The notes: generated from the sequence alone by a model not told the origin. DNA of 64,000 bases from Ariolimax columbianus (GCA_036924085.1 JAVGWX010000019.1:3748641-3812640); one strand, 5' to 3'; numbered from the stretch's first letter, positions 12,176 to 22,984 are shown. Made by a program: numbers and translations.

Positions 12176-13852
12176 AACTTATAAGTAAACTACAAGAACG
12201 TACTCGAGTAGCTACTTGAACTTATAAGTAAACTACAAGAACGGACTCGAGTAGCTACTTGAACTTTTAAGTAAACTACAAGAACGTACTAGAGTAGCTA
12301 CTTGAACTTATAAGTAAACTACAAGAACGTACTCGAGTAGCTACTTAAACTTATAAGTAAACTACAAGAACGTACTCGAGTAGCTACTTGAACTTATAAG
12401 TAAACTACAAGAACGGACTCGAGTAGCTACTTGAACATATAAGTAAACTACAAGAACGAACTCGAGTAGCTACTTGAACTTATAAGTAAACTACAAGAAC
12501 GGACTTAAGAAGCTACTTGAACTTATAAGTAAACTACAAGAACGGACTCAAGTAGCTACTTGAACTTATAAGTAAACTACAAGAACGGATTCGAGTAGGC
12601 ACTTGAACTTATAAGTAAACTACAAGAACGGATTCGAGTAGTTACTTGAACGTATAAGTAAACTACAAGAACGGATTCGATTAGCTACTTGAACTTATAA
12701 GTAAACTACAAGAACGGATTCGAGTAGGCACTTGAACTTATAAGTAAACTACAAGAACGGATTCGAGTAGTTACTTGAACGTATACGTAAACTACAAGAA
12801 CGGATTCGAGTAGCTACTTGAACTTATAAGTAAACTACAAGAACGGACTCGAGTAGCTACTTGAACTTATAAGTAAACTACAAGAACGGACTCGAGTAGC
12901 TACTTGAACTTATAAGTAAACTACAAGAACGGACTCAAGTAGCTACTTGAACTTATAAGTAAACTACAAGAACGGATTCGAGTAGGCACTTGAACTTATA
13001 AGTAAACTACAAGAACGGATTCGAGTAGTTACTTGAACGTATAAGTAAACTACAAGAACGGATTCGATTAGCTACTTGAACTTATAAGTAAACTACAAGA
13101 ACGGATTCGAGTAGGCACTTGAACTTCTAAGTAAACTACAAGAACGGATTCGAGTAGTTACTTGAACGTATACGTAAACTACAAGAACGGATTCGAGTAG
13201 CTACTTGAACTTATAAGTAAACTACAAGAACGGACTCGAGTAGCTACTTGAACTTATAAGTAAACTACAAGAACGGACTCGAGTAGCTACTTGAACTTAT
13301 AAGTAAACTACAAGAACGGATTCGAGCAGTTACTTAAACGTATAAGTAAACTACAAGAACGGATTCGAGTAGCTACTTGAACGTATAAGTAAACTACAAG
13401 AACGGATTTGAGTAGCTACTTGAACTTATAAGTAAACTACAAGAACGGACTCGAGTAGCTACTTGAACTTATAAGTAAACTACAAGAACGGACTCGAGTA
13501 GCTACTTGAACTTATAAGTAAACTACAAGAACGGACTCGAGTAGCTACTTGAACTTATAAGTAAACTACAAGAACGGATTCGAGTAGTTACTTAAACGTA
13601 TAAGTAAACTACAAGAACGGATTCGAGTAGCTACTTGAACGTATAAGTAAACTACAAGAACGGATTTGAGTAGCTACTTGAACTTATAAGTAAACTACAA
13701 GAACGGATTTGAGTAGGCACTTGAACTTATAAGTAAACTACAAGAACGGATTTGAGTAGGCACTTGAACTTATACGTAAACTACAAGATCGGACTCGAGT
13801 AGCTACCTGAACTTATGAGTAAACCACTAGAAGCGGCATGTGTAGACTCCTG
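12176..13852. repeat. 43-bp satellite, 38 units, with palindromic motifs
   Basis: The start motif AACTTATAAGT recurs from 12176 and its last diverged form is at 13810. The 1634-bp difference is exactly 38 x 43, so there is no net indel. Each canonical unit carries the perfect 10-bp palindromes ACTTATAAGT and AGTAGCTACT, and many carry CTCGAG. Variant types (GGCACTTG, GTTACTTGAACG, GATTCGATTAG) are arranged in longer repeated blocks. No frame is conserved. Confidence 0.97.
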
Positions 13853-14630
13853 AATGATTAATTGTCATTATGAATAATTACGTAAGTCTCGAAAATGACT
13901 GTTGATGTTTGTATGTGTGTCGCATGACTCATAGCTTTGTGAGTTATTGCTGGGATTGGTGTTTTGTTCATAAAAAGCTTATCTGCTGTTAATGTTCGTT
14001 TTTCCCCAGGACTCGGAATCAGCTAAATCTGATCTGTAGCTGTGTGGCCACTGAGAGAGATTACTGTAGATTTGAAATTGTCTTCAGCCATGAAAATGAC
14101 TTTAGGCCTGGCAATTAATGTAGCCGAGTGCTTTCAGCCTTGAGAGTGGTTCTAGTTCTCAAAATGAATGTATCCTTGGAAAAGGCAACCCCTGTGAATG
14201 ACAGTTCTCCATAGATTATTGGTTCCATCGAAATGAATATAACCACAAGAAATGACTCTAACGCTGAAATAATGTTAAACCCGAGAATGACTGTAAGTCT
14301 GAAAATGAGTTTAACCCTGAAAATAAATGTAGCTATTAGAATGACTGTAGATCTGAGAATGATTATAGCCCTTAAAAGGGCTGTAGTCCTGGTAACAATT
14401 GTAGCCATTGGAGTGAATGCAGCCCAGAAAGTAATTGTAGCCAAGAAAGTAATTGTAGCCATGTTAGTGGATGCTGTTCCACAAATGATTGTATTAAGTG
14501 AGTGTGCATTGAGACAGAAAGACCTACAACTTTTGGACTGTGTCACTTTGAACGTTGATGGCTCTCTTGAGGTTTCACCTCGCGTTACCTTGAAGTGGTA
14601 CCTGTTAGACTGTGAGCCATACCAACTTAT
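13853..14630. repeat. Continuation of the old 22-bp array, strongly diverged
   Basis: Units such as GTAGCCATTGGAGTGAATG and GTAGATCTGAGAATG resemble the GTAGCCACCAGAATG units at 11300-12170, on the other side of the 43-bp satellite. The frames at 14115-14897 (-) and 14233-14640 (+) overlap on opposite strands and are attributed to the repeat. Confidence 0.6.
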
Positions 14631-14639
14631 GTACATTTG

Positions 14640-15115
14640 ATAATGGTTACATCCATGATAGCGGATGTAACCATGAAAGTGGATGGATCCATTAAAACGG
14701 ATGTATCCATAACAGTGGTTGTATCCGTGAAAGTAGATGTATCCATAAACGTGGATGCATCCATGAAAGCGGATGTAATTGTTAACGCGGATGTATTCAT
14801 AAAAGTTGTATCTATGAAATTGGATGCATCTATGAAATTGAATGTATCTACGAAAGCGGATGTATCCATGGAAGAGCATGAATCCATGGAAGTGCATGCA
14901 TCCATTAAAGTTGCTGTCTCCATGAAAGTGGATGTATCCATGAAAGTGGATGTATCCATAAAAGCCGATGAATCAATGAAAGCGGATGTATCCATGAAAA
15001 TTACTATATATGTGAAAGAAGATCTATCCACTAAAACAACCACTTCCATAAAAACGATTGCATCTTTCAAGACGCTTGAATCCATCAGATTGGTTGTTAC
15101 TGTCACCGTACTCCT
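14640..15115. repeat. 18-bp minisatellite
   Basis: About 26 units of GGATGTATCCATGAAAGT type. Because 18 is a multiple of three, both strands stay open (plus: VDVSMK-like repeats at 14637-15125; minus: MDTSTF-like repeats at 14627-15106). Simultaneous openness argues against coding. Confidence 0.92.
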
Positions 15116-15484
15116 TGCTCCATAACCATACGATATACAAACGTTACATTTGAGATGTAGATTCTTGTGTTCTTTGTATTGGATGTCATTTCTAGCACTT
15201 TCCCCTTACAATGGAGGCTCTTCTCGCCGTGTGTATACTCCTGTTGATATCTTTGTCTCTCCATTGTCTAATGGCTTTCCTTGTGTTACGCAAGGTATTT
15301 AGTCTTAATTCACTCCAAACAGAGGTCACTAGGTTCCCATCGAGCGTTATGTGGTATTTCATTTCGTGTTAAATGGAGGACAGGTCAATATAATTATATT
15401 TTAAGTACATAAAGAAAGGCAAATATCCCTGTAAAGAAGATTGTTATATTCAGTTTTGCGACAGGCTAGAACTGCGGCTATATT
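15116..15484. other. Unique sequence, no gene seen
   Basis: No gene or repeat recognised. Confidence 0.45.
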
Positions 15485-15655
15485 TATGGTTCTGGTTGAG
15501 GTTAGGGTTAGGATTAAGGTTAAATTTAGGGTTAAGTTTAGAGTTATGATTAGATTTAGGGTTAGGGTTAAGAGAATGTTTACGGTTTAGATTAGTGTTA
15601 TGGTTAGAGTTATGGTTAAGGATAGGTCCAGAGTTACGGTTAGGATTAGCATAAG
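15485..15655. repeat. Degenerate telomere-like GGTTAG repeats (interstitial)
   Basis: Variants of the metazoan telomere unit TTAGGG (GGTTAGGGTTAGG, GATTAAGG, GTTAGAGTTATGG) fill about 170 bp. The longest exact runs are only two to three units, so this is an old interstitial tract or a similar minisatellite, not a chromosome end. Confidence 0.7.
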
Positions 15656-16007
15656 ATAACATGGTTGTTTATTACATCGTCTGTCAGCATGGATAATATC
15701 ATTATGATGCAGAAACTGGATGCTACTCTCCTTATCATGGAACAAAGTTGACAGGTTCCAGAAATCCATTGCTGTGACGGACGGAATAAGCGACAGCAGA
15801 AGCAGAAATTCTCGTCTATTCTCGTGGAATGTTTGACACACCGAACATTTTTTTAAAAGTGGATTTATCTCGGACTTCACTACCTCAAATTCGATGCTAA
15901 AAATATATTTTTCTATTGTTTTGGGGTGAATTAAGACGCAAGTACCTTACGCAGTTCTCTAACAGTGCCCATAATGTAATATGTGTGGAATGCGTTCACC
16001 AAATCAA
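15656..16007. other. Unique sequence, no gene seen
   Basis: The minus-strand frame 15587-15880 runs into the telomere-like repeat and shows no domain. Confidence 0.4.
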
Positions 16008-16601
16008 TTTATGTTATAACTTAATACTGGTTTATAAGACTGCAGAATCTGTATACAACCAGTTTAATATATATTTCATTGCTCTAAAAGCTATGCGCAA
16101 CAAATCAATTCTTTAATGCATTAATTGTCGCTGCCTCCACTACTTCCTGTGGCAATGCATTTCAAGCATTCAACTTTCCTTGGTTAATTTGTAGCTATAC
16201 CTTCTTGTTCTTGTGGGTGGTTGTATTTTTTAACAACGTGTTACAGCCTAATGTATGCATTGCTCTGATCATCTTATAACATGTATTATCACCTCGATTT
16301 CTTCTAGTTTCTAGACACTGTAGGTCGGATTTTCTCTTTCCTCATAACTTTAATTCTGGAATCACACTATCAGCTTTGTCGCTCTTTTTTGTATCCTTTC
16401 CAGCATGTTTATATCCCCTCTATGATAAGGCCCCCACACTTGAACACAGTACTCCAATCTAGGTCTAACTAAAGCGTTATGCAGTTTGACTGTCACTTCC
16501 TTGCTCCTATGTTTAATATTTCTTTTTATCATACCTAACATTGGATTTGCTTTTTTTCACCGCTACCGGAACTTGCCCACTCACCTTTCCTGTATGATCT
16601 A

Positions 16602-17385
16602 TTATAACCCATAAATCCATTTCAGTTTCTGTCTTTCTAATAATGTTCTCTTCCATTCTGTAATTAGTTCCATGTTTGATCTACCCATGTGGATGACTGT
16701 ACATGTATCTACATTAAACTCCATTTGCCAGCTTACAGACCATTCACGAAGTTTATCTACATCCGACCTCAATATTTCAATGTCAGCTTTAGAGGAGACA
16801 CTTCTGCATAGTTTTGTGGCATCAGCAAATTTTGCAATCATGGATCCCATTTCAATGTTGAAATCGTGTACATTTATCAAGAAAAACATTAGTCCCAAAA
16901 CCGAGTCCTGTGGCACTCCACTTTTCACTTCACACCACACAGAGTACTACTCATATATGCCCACCATCTGCCTTCTTCCCGTTAACCAATTTTCAATCCA
17001 TTTGCAACTTCCGCACCTATTACATGTGATTTTAACTTTCGAAATAATCTTTGATAAAGTACTTTATTAAAGGCCTTTCCAAATACTAGATGAATAACAT
17101 CCACTGGCTCCCCTTATCTATCATTTTAGTAACCTCCTCCATGAACTCTAATAGATTTGTTAAGCATGATCTCCCTCTAGTAAACCCATGCAGACTATTT
17201 CTGATTAGATGGACCTTGTCTAAATGCATTACACTGTTTTCTTTGATTATTGACTCTAACAATTTACAGACTATGCTCGTTAAAATCACCGGTCTATAAT
17301 TCGCTGGATATGATTTGTTTGGCCTGTTTTGAAAAAGGGGATCACTCCTGCATCTTTCCAATCCCATGGAATAATCCCTTTTCAA
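16602..17385 (-). pseudogene. Reverse transcriptase region of the CR1/L2-like LINE
   Basis: Two open pieces are visible. The first (17086-17385) has NYRPVILTSIVCKLLESII and HGFTRGRSCLTNLLEFMEEV, matching RT fingers/palm blocks. The second (16602-16940) has VKSGVPQDSVLGLMFFL, IAKFADATKLC and REWSVSWQMEFN. The intact plus-strand relative at 44345 has FADDTKLC, so the second catalytic Asp is replaced by Ala here. Frameshifts separate the pieces. The encoded enzyme would normally copy element RNA at nicked chromosomal DNA; this copy cannot. Confidence 0.85.
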
Positions 17386-18074
17386 GTGATTGAGAACATA
17401 ATATAGCCAATGGTTTAGCTAGTTGGTCTCTAATTTCAAACAGCAGTTTTGGATGAATACTATCTTCACGTGGACATTTATCCACTTTCAACCGCTCTAA
17501 TTATTTAAAAACCATTTCCTCTGTAATACAGATTGATATTAATCCCGCTGTATCCAGGTTTCTTTGAAACATATTTATATGATCTGGGATAAGTAGATTA
17601 GCTGCCTCCCTATTCTCACTTATTATTTTTCATGTCCTGTCTATGAAAGGACCTACTTTGTCTTTCGTTCTTTGTTTATTTATAACAGATACTTTTACTT
17701 TCAGTCTTCATTCTTTTAGCAAGTTTTTTTAAACGTATTTTTGCTGTTTTATTCACTTTCTTAACTATGTTCTCTGCTAGTCCAAATATGTTTCTTTTGA
17801 TTTACCTGCCTCTGTATATTTTTGTCCATGCTTTATTTTAAGCTCTTCTACATTTAACTATAATCTAGTGTTGCACTGTCTACGCTTGGGCTTTACCTCC
17901 CTACATGGAACACATTCCTCTTTTAGCTCTTCTGGAACTGTTTTAAAACTCTCCCACTCCTGTTCAACATATGCCTCCGACAACAACTTTCCAGATTATG
18001 TCGTTCGCTGCCTTTCATCTTCTTAATATCTGCCTTAGAGTAGTCGTATATTCGCGTTTTATGTTTACTTCTTT

Positions 18075-18290
18075 TCCTGCTATAAGATCCCAATGGATGA
18101 TCTGATGGTCATTTGAGCCAAACAGTTCCCCAACGGTAATGTTTCAATCCTATTTCCCTCTGTAGTAAAAACTTCCAGTGTGTTTTTGCATCTAGTGGCT
18201 GCTTCTACATGTTGAATAAAAATAAAATCAAACCAAAGGTTTGAACTCTACAAGTGATTCTGCCATATCTGATTTTATTTCTGGAAAGTG
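18075..18290 (-). pseudogene. Endonuclease C-terminal part (left of nested insertion)
   Basis: After the nested insertion the minus-strand frame resumes as MEDFHFPEIKSDMAESL, the position of the GDFN-type motif in AP-like LINE endonucleases. It continues to LFGSNDHQIIHWDLIAGK near 18075-18145, which contains the conserved Asp-His pair of this fold. Confidence 0.7.
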
Positions 18291-18303
18291 GAAATCCTCC
18301 ATT

Positions 18304-18658
18304 GAAACTGAACATATCGGCTACACCAAAAACAATGCCTATTACCAGTTGAACAGAAGAGAGCAGGTCGTTGTCTTCAGACTTCGCACTGGCCACAATA
18401 GACTCAGGTACCACCTATTCAACAAATTGAAGATAGGCGGTAGCGACGAATGCCCGTGTGGTACAGAGAAAATGCCCCCTGAGCATCTGCTGCAGAACTG
18501 CCCGACATACGAGGATCAGAGAGAGCAGATGTGGCCATCACCAGTGGAACCACACGACAAGCTCTATGGCAGTGTCGACAGCCTCAGGATGACCGCCGCT
18601 TTTTTCGAAAAAATAATGGTTACTGTCTGACTGAGTACGATGAAGAAGAAGAAGAAAA
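18304..18658 (+). mobile_element. Nested RNase H-type (Ingi/Nimb-like) LINE 3' fragment with TSD
   Basis: Flanked by GAAATCCTCCATT (18291-18303) and GAAACCCTCCATT (18659-18671), 12 of 13 identical, the target-site duplication. The insert encodes a C-terminal domain (NNAYYQLNRREQVVVFRLR, GHNRLRYHLFNKLKIGG, DECPCG, EHLLQNCPTYEDQREQMWP) and ends TACGATGAAGAAGAAGAAG. The 355-bp insert lacks RT and RNase H, so it is heavily 5'-truncated. Joining the flanks restores the host LINE endonuclease frame, confirming insertion order. Confidence 0.9.
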
Positions 18659-18806
18659 GAAACCCTCCATTAATAATAATTTCCCTTCACGTGCCTTTGC
18701 TATGCTACTAATCAGCTCCTCATCTTCCACTTGTTGACTTGATGGACATCTGTAGCACACTCCAATCACTGTTCAATCACCACCACTTTCTATTTCTCCC
18801 CATACT

Positions 18807-19031
18807 TTAATTTGTATTACCTGATGAAAAATCATCTTTGATCGGTATATTAACTGAATTTTTACAGTATAATACACCGCCACCTCCCTTAGTCTTGTCT
18901 CCAACTACCCTATCTTTCCTTAACATTGTAGATCCTTCTATTTCAAGTTCACTATCTGCAATGTCCTCATATGTCCACGATTCTGTTAACCCTATTATAT
19001 CTGGTTTTTCTTCTTCTACATACAGTTTCAA
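18807..19031 (-). pseudogene. LINE endonuclease N-terminal part
   Basis: KLYVEEEKPDIIGLTESW is the conserved start of AP-endonuclease-like LINE domains, with the catalytic Glu in TESW. KTKGGGGVLYCKN follows, another family block. Below it, at about 18672-18806, the strand continues with VIGVCYRCPSSQQVEDEEL and IAKAREGKLLLM up to the nested insertion. Frameshifts and stops occur. Confidence 0.8.
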
Positions 19032-19218
19032 TTCTTCTCTTTTATTTTAGTTTGTAATTTTGTTGTTTTTCCAATTTTTTGCTTTTGCTTTATCATTTTT
19101 ATTTTTGCTTTTCTACTACTTATTTCAAACTTCCCTGACTCCAACTCTCCCCTTTGACTGCATCTTCTATAGCACCCTATTGCAAACATATCTTTATTCT
19201 CATACTTCATGGGCCCTA

Positions 19219-19386
19219 CTAGTTTAAAATTGTAACGCAATGATGAAACATATACTTTGCTACAATATGAAATCCTTTTTCATTTAGATGTAAACCTCTC
19301 CTGTCTAGCATTATACTTTTGTTTACTTTCACATTAATAAATGCCATACCCGTATTCGCACACATCACCTGTAACCTATTATCGTA
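19219..19386 (-). pseudogene. Hydrolase-like ORF1 end of the CR1/L2-like LINE
   Basis: Minus-strand reading gives NRLQVMCANTGMAFINVKVN, then SIMLDRRGLHLNEKGFHIV, ending AKYMFHHCVTILN and stop at 19219. GLHLNEKG resembles the terminal His block of SGNH-hydrolase-like ORF1 proteins of CR1/L2 elements. The canonical Asp just before GLH is Arg here. Only the last 50 or so residues are present, so the element is truncated at its 5' end near 19390. Confidence 0.55.
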
Positions 19387-19439
19387 TTATATAAATAGTC
19401 TGACCGATCTGATCTGTCAAAAATGCCTATCAGTGTGAC

Positions 19440-20165
19440 ATGTCTGAAACTTCTTAATCATTGGAGATATGTAGATATATAAACGTCTGTCGGCATTTAA
19501 GCAACTCTAACCATAAGAGTATAAAAGACTTTTGATCTATCGATCGCCGAAGGTAGATCTATAAAATAATATTGGCATATAAATCACTGTAGATCGATTA
19601 GCGAATGCATATTTATAAACGATTTTATATTTGTAAAAGACTAGATCAATAAACGAATAAGAGGTATATATACACGATTGTAGACATGTAAATGATTGTA
19701 TACCTATACACGACTATAGATATATAATCGAATGCTTGCCTACAAACGATTGTAAATTAATAAACGATTGTAGAGATAAAATAATGGTAGACCAATACAC
19801 GACTGTGGAGATAAAAAAATGGTAGACCAATACACGACTGTGGAGATAGAAAAATGGTAGACCAATACACAACTGTGGAGATAAAAAAATGGTAGACCAA
19901 TACACGAGTGTGGAGATAAAAAAATGGTAGACCAATACATGAGTGTGGAGATAAAAAAATGGTAGACCAATACACGAGTGTGGAGATACAAAAATGGTAG
20001 ACCAATACACGAGTGTGGAGATACAAAAATGGTAGACCAATACACGAGTGTGGAGATAAAAAAAATGGTAGACCAATACACGAGTGTGGAGATAAAAACA
20101 ATGGTAGACCAATACACGACTGTGGAGATAAAAAAATGGTAGACCAATACACGACTGGTAGAAAC
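19440..20165. repeat. Minisatellite: degenerate part then homogeneous 34-36-bp part
   Basis: From about 19780 to 20160 there are about 11 near-identical units of 34-36 bp containing GACCAATACACGA and GTGGAGATA followed by an A-run. Unit length varies with that run (4 to 8 A), so all minus-strand frames stay open. To the left (19440-19760) shorter loose units (TATAAACGATTGTAGA) look like the ancestral form. Confidence 0.9.
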
Positions 20166-20302
20166 GACTGAAGACTATAAAAGAGCATAACGAAGTTAAC
20201 AATATTTATAGTACCTCAAGAAGCAGTATGTGCTACAACTCTTGCTTATTTGTTAATTTAGTATGTCAAGGCTTATTTTTAATACCACGATGACTACACT
20301 GT

Positions 20303-20325
20303 GGGGGGGGGGGGGGGGGGGGGGG
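20303..20325 (+). repeat. Poly-G run of 23
   Basis: A run of 23 G residues follows CACTGT. It could form quadruplex DNA. Length may be unreliable for sequencing reasons. Confidence 0.9.
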
Positions 20326-21290
20326 TTATCAACAGATTTGTAGTCCCGAGAATCTGTGGATCCACTGATAGACCTGCAACTCCTGTGTTATGTTAGTTAT
20401 TTGGTCGTGTGAGGCTCGTTCGTCTAGTCAGTATGAAATGACCGCCAGTTCTGAACTCTCTTGTTTATGAGCTACACGAATAAGGGAACAGCGTTATCCC
20501 CGAATTGTAATGTATATCTAGTGGAGGGAATATTTTTGGGTGAAATAACTCTAGATTCACCGGCTGGGCTGTCAGGTTGTATAATGGAATATATTTGCAT
20601 ATTCGATCAGTCAGAGATATAAGGGGGCGTGAAGAAAAAGTTTGATTTAACGTTAGCGTACACTTTAAATACCTGCATATTTATACTGAAATCAAGAACA
20701 TTGTAGAAGCCATTTCTGTCCAAAACTTAGTGGAATGTCAGGGGTAAGACGATTTGAGAGCCTGGTTCGGTGACTATGGAAGCTGATTACTATAGAAGCG
20801 GCTGGTATGTATCCTTAACATGGAAAAAATTCTGCTTTGAAGGACATGAAAGGACAAGATGAATCGATGATTTACTGACATGGAGAATCTAAGAGAGAAA
20901 CGGATTTTATCAATGTTTTTCTTTCCACATAAAGCAAAGAAAACTATTGTAACAGACCCCTTAAAGAAAGTCTGCATCAATGTTCGTGGATGCACTCCTG
21001 CGTTGGTTGTGTCTGCAGCAAACTATTTCTCCAATATGGTGTTGCTAGCCACTTACGCAAGTTTCTGGTGCCCTTCAGCCTTTACTTGTTTCAGATTTGA
21101 GTACGGGAAAACCAGCGGACATGCGTTCAATAAATAGAGAATTGATGCAAGCTATAGAGGAATATGTTGTCAATAAAATCACTGAACTTCCTATTGTCCT
21201 CTGCAATACAAGGTCTATCCCGAGTGACCCGATCACATCAGTTTTTAAATCAGTATCCAAGAAACCCGCAAAAAAGGGGACTGTGTGGTT
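20326..21290. other. Unique sequence, no gene seen
   Basis: Plus frames at 20880-21137 and 21097-21294 overlap in different phases. Neither contains a domain I recognise. A remnant of an unknown element is possible. Confidence 0.4.
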
Positions 21291-21362
21291 ATAACACCAC
21301 TTGGTTATGTGGTTAGCGGAGAAGCATAAATGGTGCCTGACAGACTGCGGGTCTACCTTGCT
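21291..21362 (+). mobile_element. Family B fragment, copy 2
   Basis: TTATAACACCACTTGGTTATGTGGTTAG and the following GAAGCATAAATGGTGCCTGACAG and GGGTCTACCTTG align with the first part of the copies at 32602 and 59806. Confidence 0.5.
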
Positions 21363-21699
21363 CTAATTTACGCTTCCACCGCCACCAGTCCCAAAAATAG
21401 GCAATCATATATTCCCGGAGTTAGCAGCTTGACGATTGGTAACAGATGCTGGGATTGACCTGGTACGTCGCCAGCGGCTATTCCCCCGCCATAAAATGTG
21501 AACCAGAGGAAGCCACATCCCCTCACGACATCTGACACAAGTTGACTGAAGAAAGATTGATCCAAGACACAACATGGAACTGATTATACCGATTTGTCAG
21601 CCATGATCCGGATGAGCTACACCATTATGTTCCCGCTTTGAGTTAACAGATTATAAACATGAGAAGAGGAGATATTAATGTTCAGAATGAACAAGTTGG
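21363..21699. other. Unique sequence, no gene seen
   Basis: Nothing recognised. Part may belong to the LINE remnant downstream. Confidence 0.35.
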
Positions 21700-22402
21700 G
21701 AGGCTACAGTAGAAGCAATGCTAACAGGCGAAAGCAATGAAAGCTCGATAGTCCTGATTACATATGCCCTAGCCTTGGTTACAGCACTAACAAGCCAGAA
21801 AATACTGCTTAATGATTCAAGAGCAGTACTCTGTCAACTATGCCAGCATTCCGCACCAAAAATAGTAGTGGAATAGCGGGTTCCATCCCACTGTAACATC
21901 CAAGGCAACGAGGAGGCAAACAGACTGGCAAAAGAAGGTGCAAGACTACCACAACCAGATTCTAGTGTGACCTACGAAGAGTCCAAACGGTTTATTAGGA
22001 CCAGATACATGGCCAAATGGGAAACAGAACATACTGGCTACACAAAAAATGATGCCTACTACAAGTTGAACAAAAGAGAGCAGGTCGTGGTCTTCAGACT
22101 CCGCACAGGCCAGAATAGACTGAGGTACCATCTATTCAATAAACTGAAGATAGGTGGCACTGACGAATGCACCTGTGGTACAGGGAAAATGACCATTGCC
22201 CGACATACGAGGACCAGAGAAAGCAGATGTGGCCATCACCAGTGACAACACTAGACAAGCTCTATGGCAGTGCCGACAGCCTCAGGATGACAGCTGCTTT
22301 CTTCAAACGATTTCAAGTTGACGTTTGACAGCGTATGAAGAAGAAGAAGAAGAAGAAAAAGAAGAAGAAGAAGAAGAAGAAGAAGAAGAAGAAGAAGAAG
22401 AA
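21700..22402 (+). mobile_element. RNase H-type (Ingi/Nimb-like) LINE fragment
   Basis: The strand encodes the end of an RNase H domain: NDSRAVLCQL near 21811, then PSHCNIQGNEEANRLAKEGA near 21875, resembling the His-loop and final acidic block, with the final Asp read as Asn. A TGG to TAG stop lies just before it. The C-terminal region (NDAYYKLNKREQVVVFRLR, DECTCG, WPSPVTTLDKLYG) follows after a small frameshift, then a (GAA)n tail at 22335-22402. The family uses RT plus RNase H for target-primed copying. This copy lacks RT and is broken. Confidence 0.85.
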
Positions 22403-22670
22403 CGATGAAGTTGAAATTCTACAGCAAAGGAAATGTGACAAGAAAAATTCAATAGAATGGAGTGTAGAGAAAAATAAACATAAGTACCGAAACCACATGA
22501 ATAATAGCTTTATATACTAGACAATGACTTTGACAGAGCTCAGAATGGGTTGAAAGGACACAAGAGTGCTCAGTGAATTTTACTGGTTGTAAACTATCAA
22601 CTATCACTGCAGGACCTAACAGGATTTGGTCACCATGTATGAGAGCGCGTTGTGGAGCGTGTAGTCTAGT

Positions 22671-22947
22671 TCACAGGAAGCTGGCCTGCTAAGACTGGGA
22701 TTACAATGCGCCAGAGTTCGAAATCACGGACAGACAGAAAATAAATCCGGGTGTGGCTGATTCCTGTTACGACTACTCCTGCAGTCGACTAGGCTGGAAA
22801 AAGGTACCGGACGTATGCGTTGGGAAAGGTATAAGAGCAAAGAATTAAACTGGCCACCATACCACACATAGATTGTGGCTTAGCCCATAAAGAGTTCTCT
22901 TCATCCCTGGCGGCAAGTGTTGCAATGGAACCCACATTACCTTAACG
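22671..22947 (+). mobile_element. Dispersed repeat, family E, copy 2
   Basis: Aligns with 5809-6080 across about 275 bp (GGCCTGCTAAGACTGG, GTTCGAAATCACGGACAGA, GCAGTCGAC, GACGTATGCGTTGG, AACTGGCCACC). The AGTTCGAAATC segment weakly resembles a Pol III B box. No TSD was identified. Confidence 0.65.
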
Positions 22948-22984
22948 TTATGTATGGCAAAAGAGGGGTGTAACAAGAGCTAAC

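Larger units (their letters stand above)
16008..19390 (-). mobile_element. CR1/L2-like LINE, degenerate, interrupted by a nested insertion
   Basis: Reading on the minus strand from 19390 downwards, the element runs: an ORF1 end with a hydrolase-like LDRRGLHLNEKG motif, an endonuclease (PDIIGLTESW; later GSNDHQIIHWD), a reverse transcriptase (YPANYRPVILTSIVCKLLES, HGFTRGRSCLTNLLEF, SGVPQDSVLG, FADATKLC), and a 3' end with ACTGGTTGTATACAGATTCTGC and a TAAGTT-type tail near 16010-16024. Stops and frameshifts are frequent. The FADD catalytic box reads FADA. Sister copies at 43685-45252, 58118-58790 and 59945-60015 share the 3' part. A different LINE end is inserted at 18304-18658. Confidence 0.85.
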
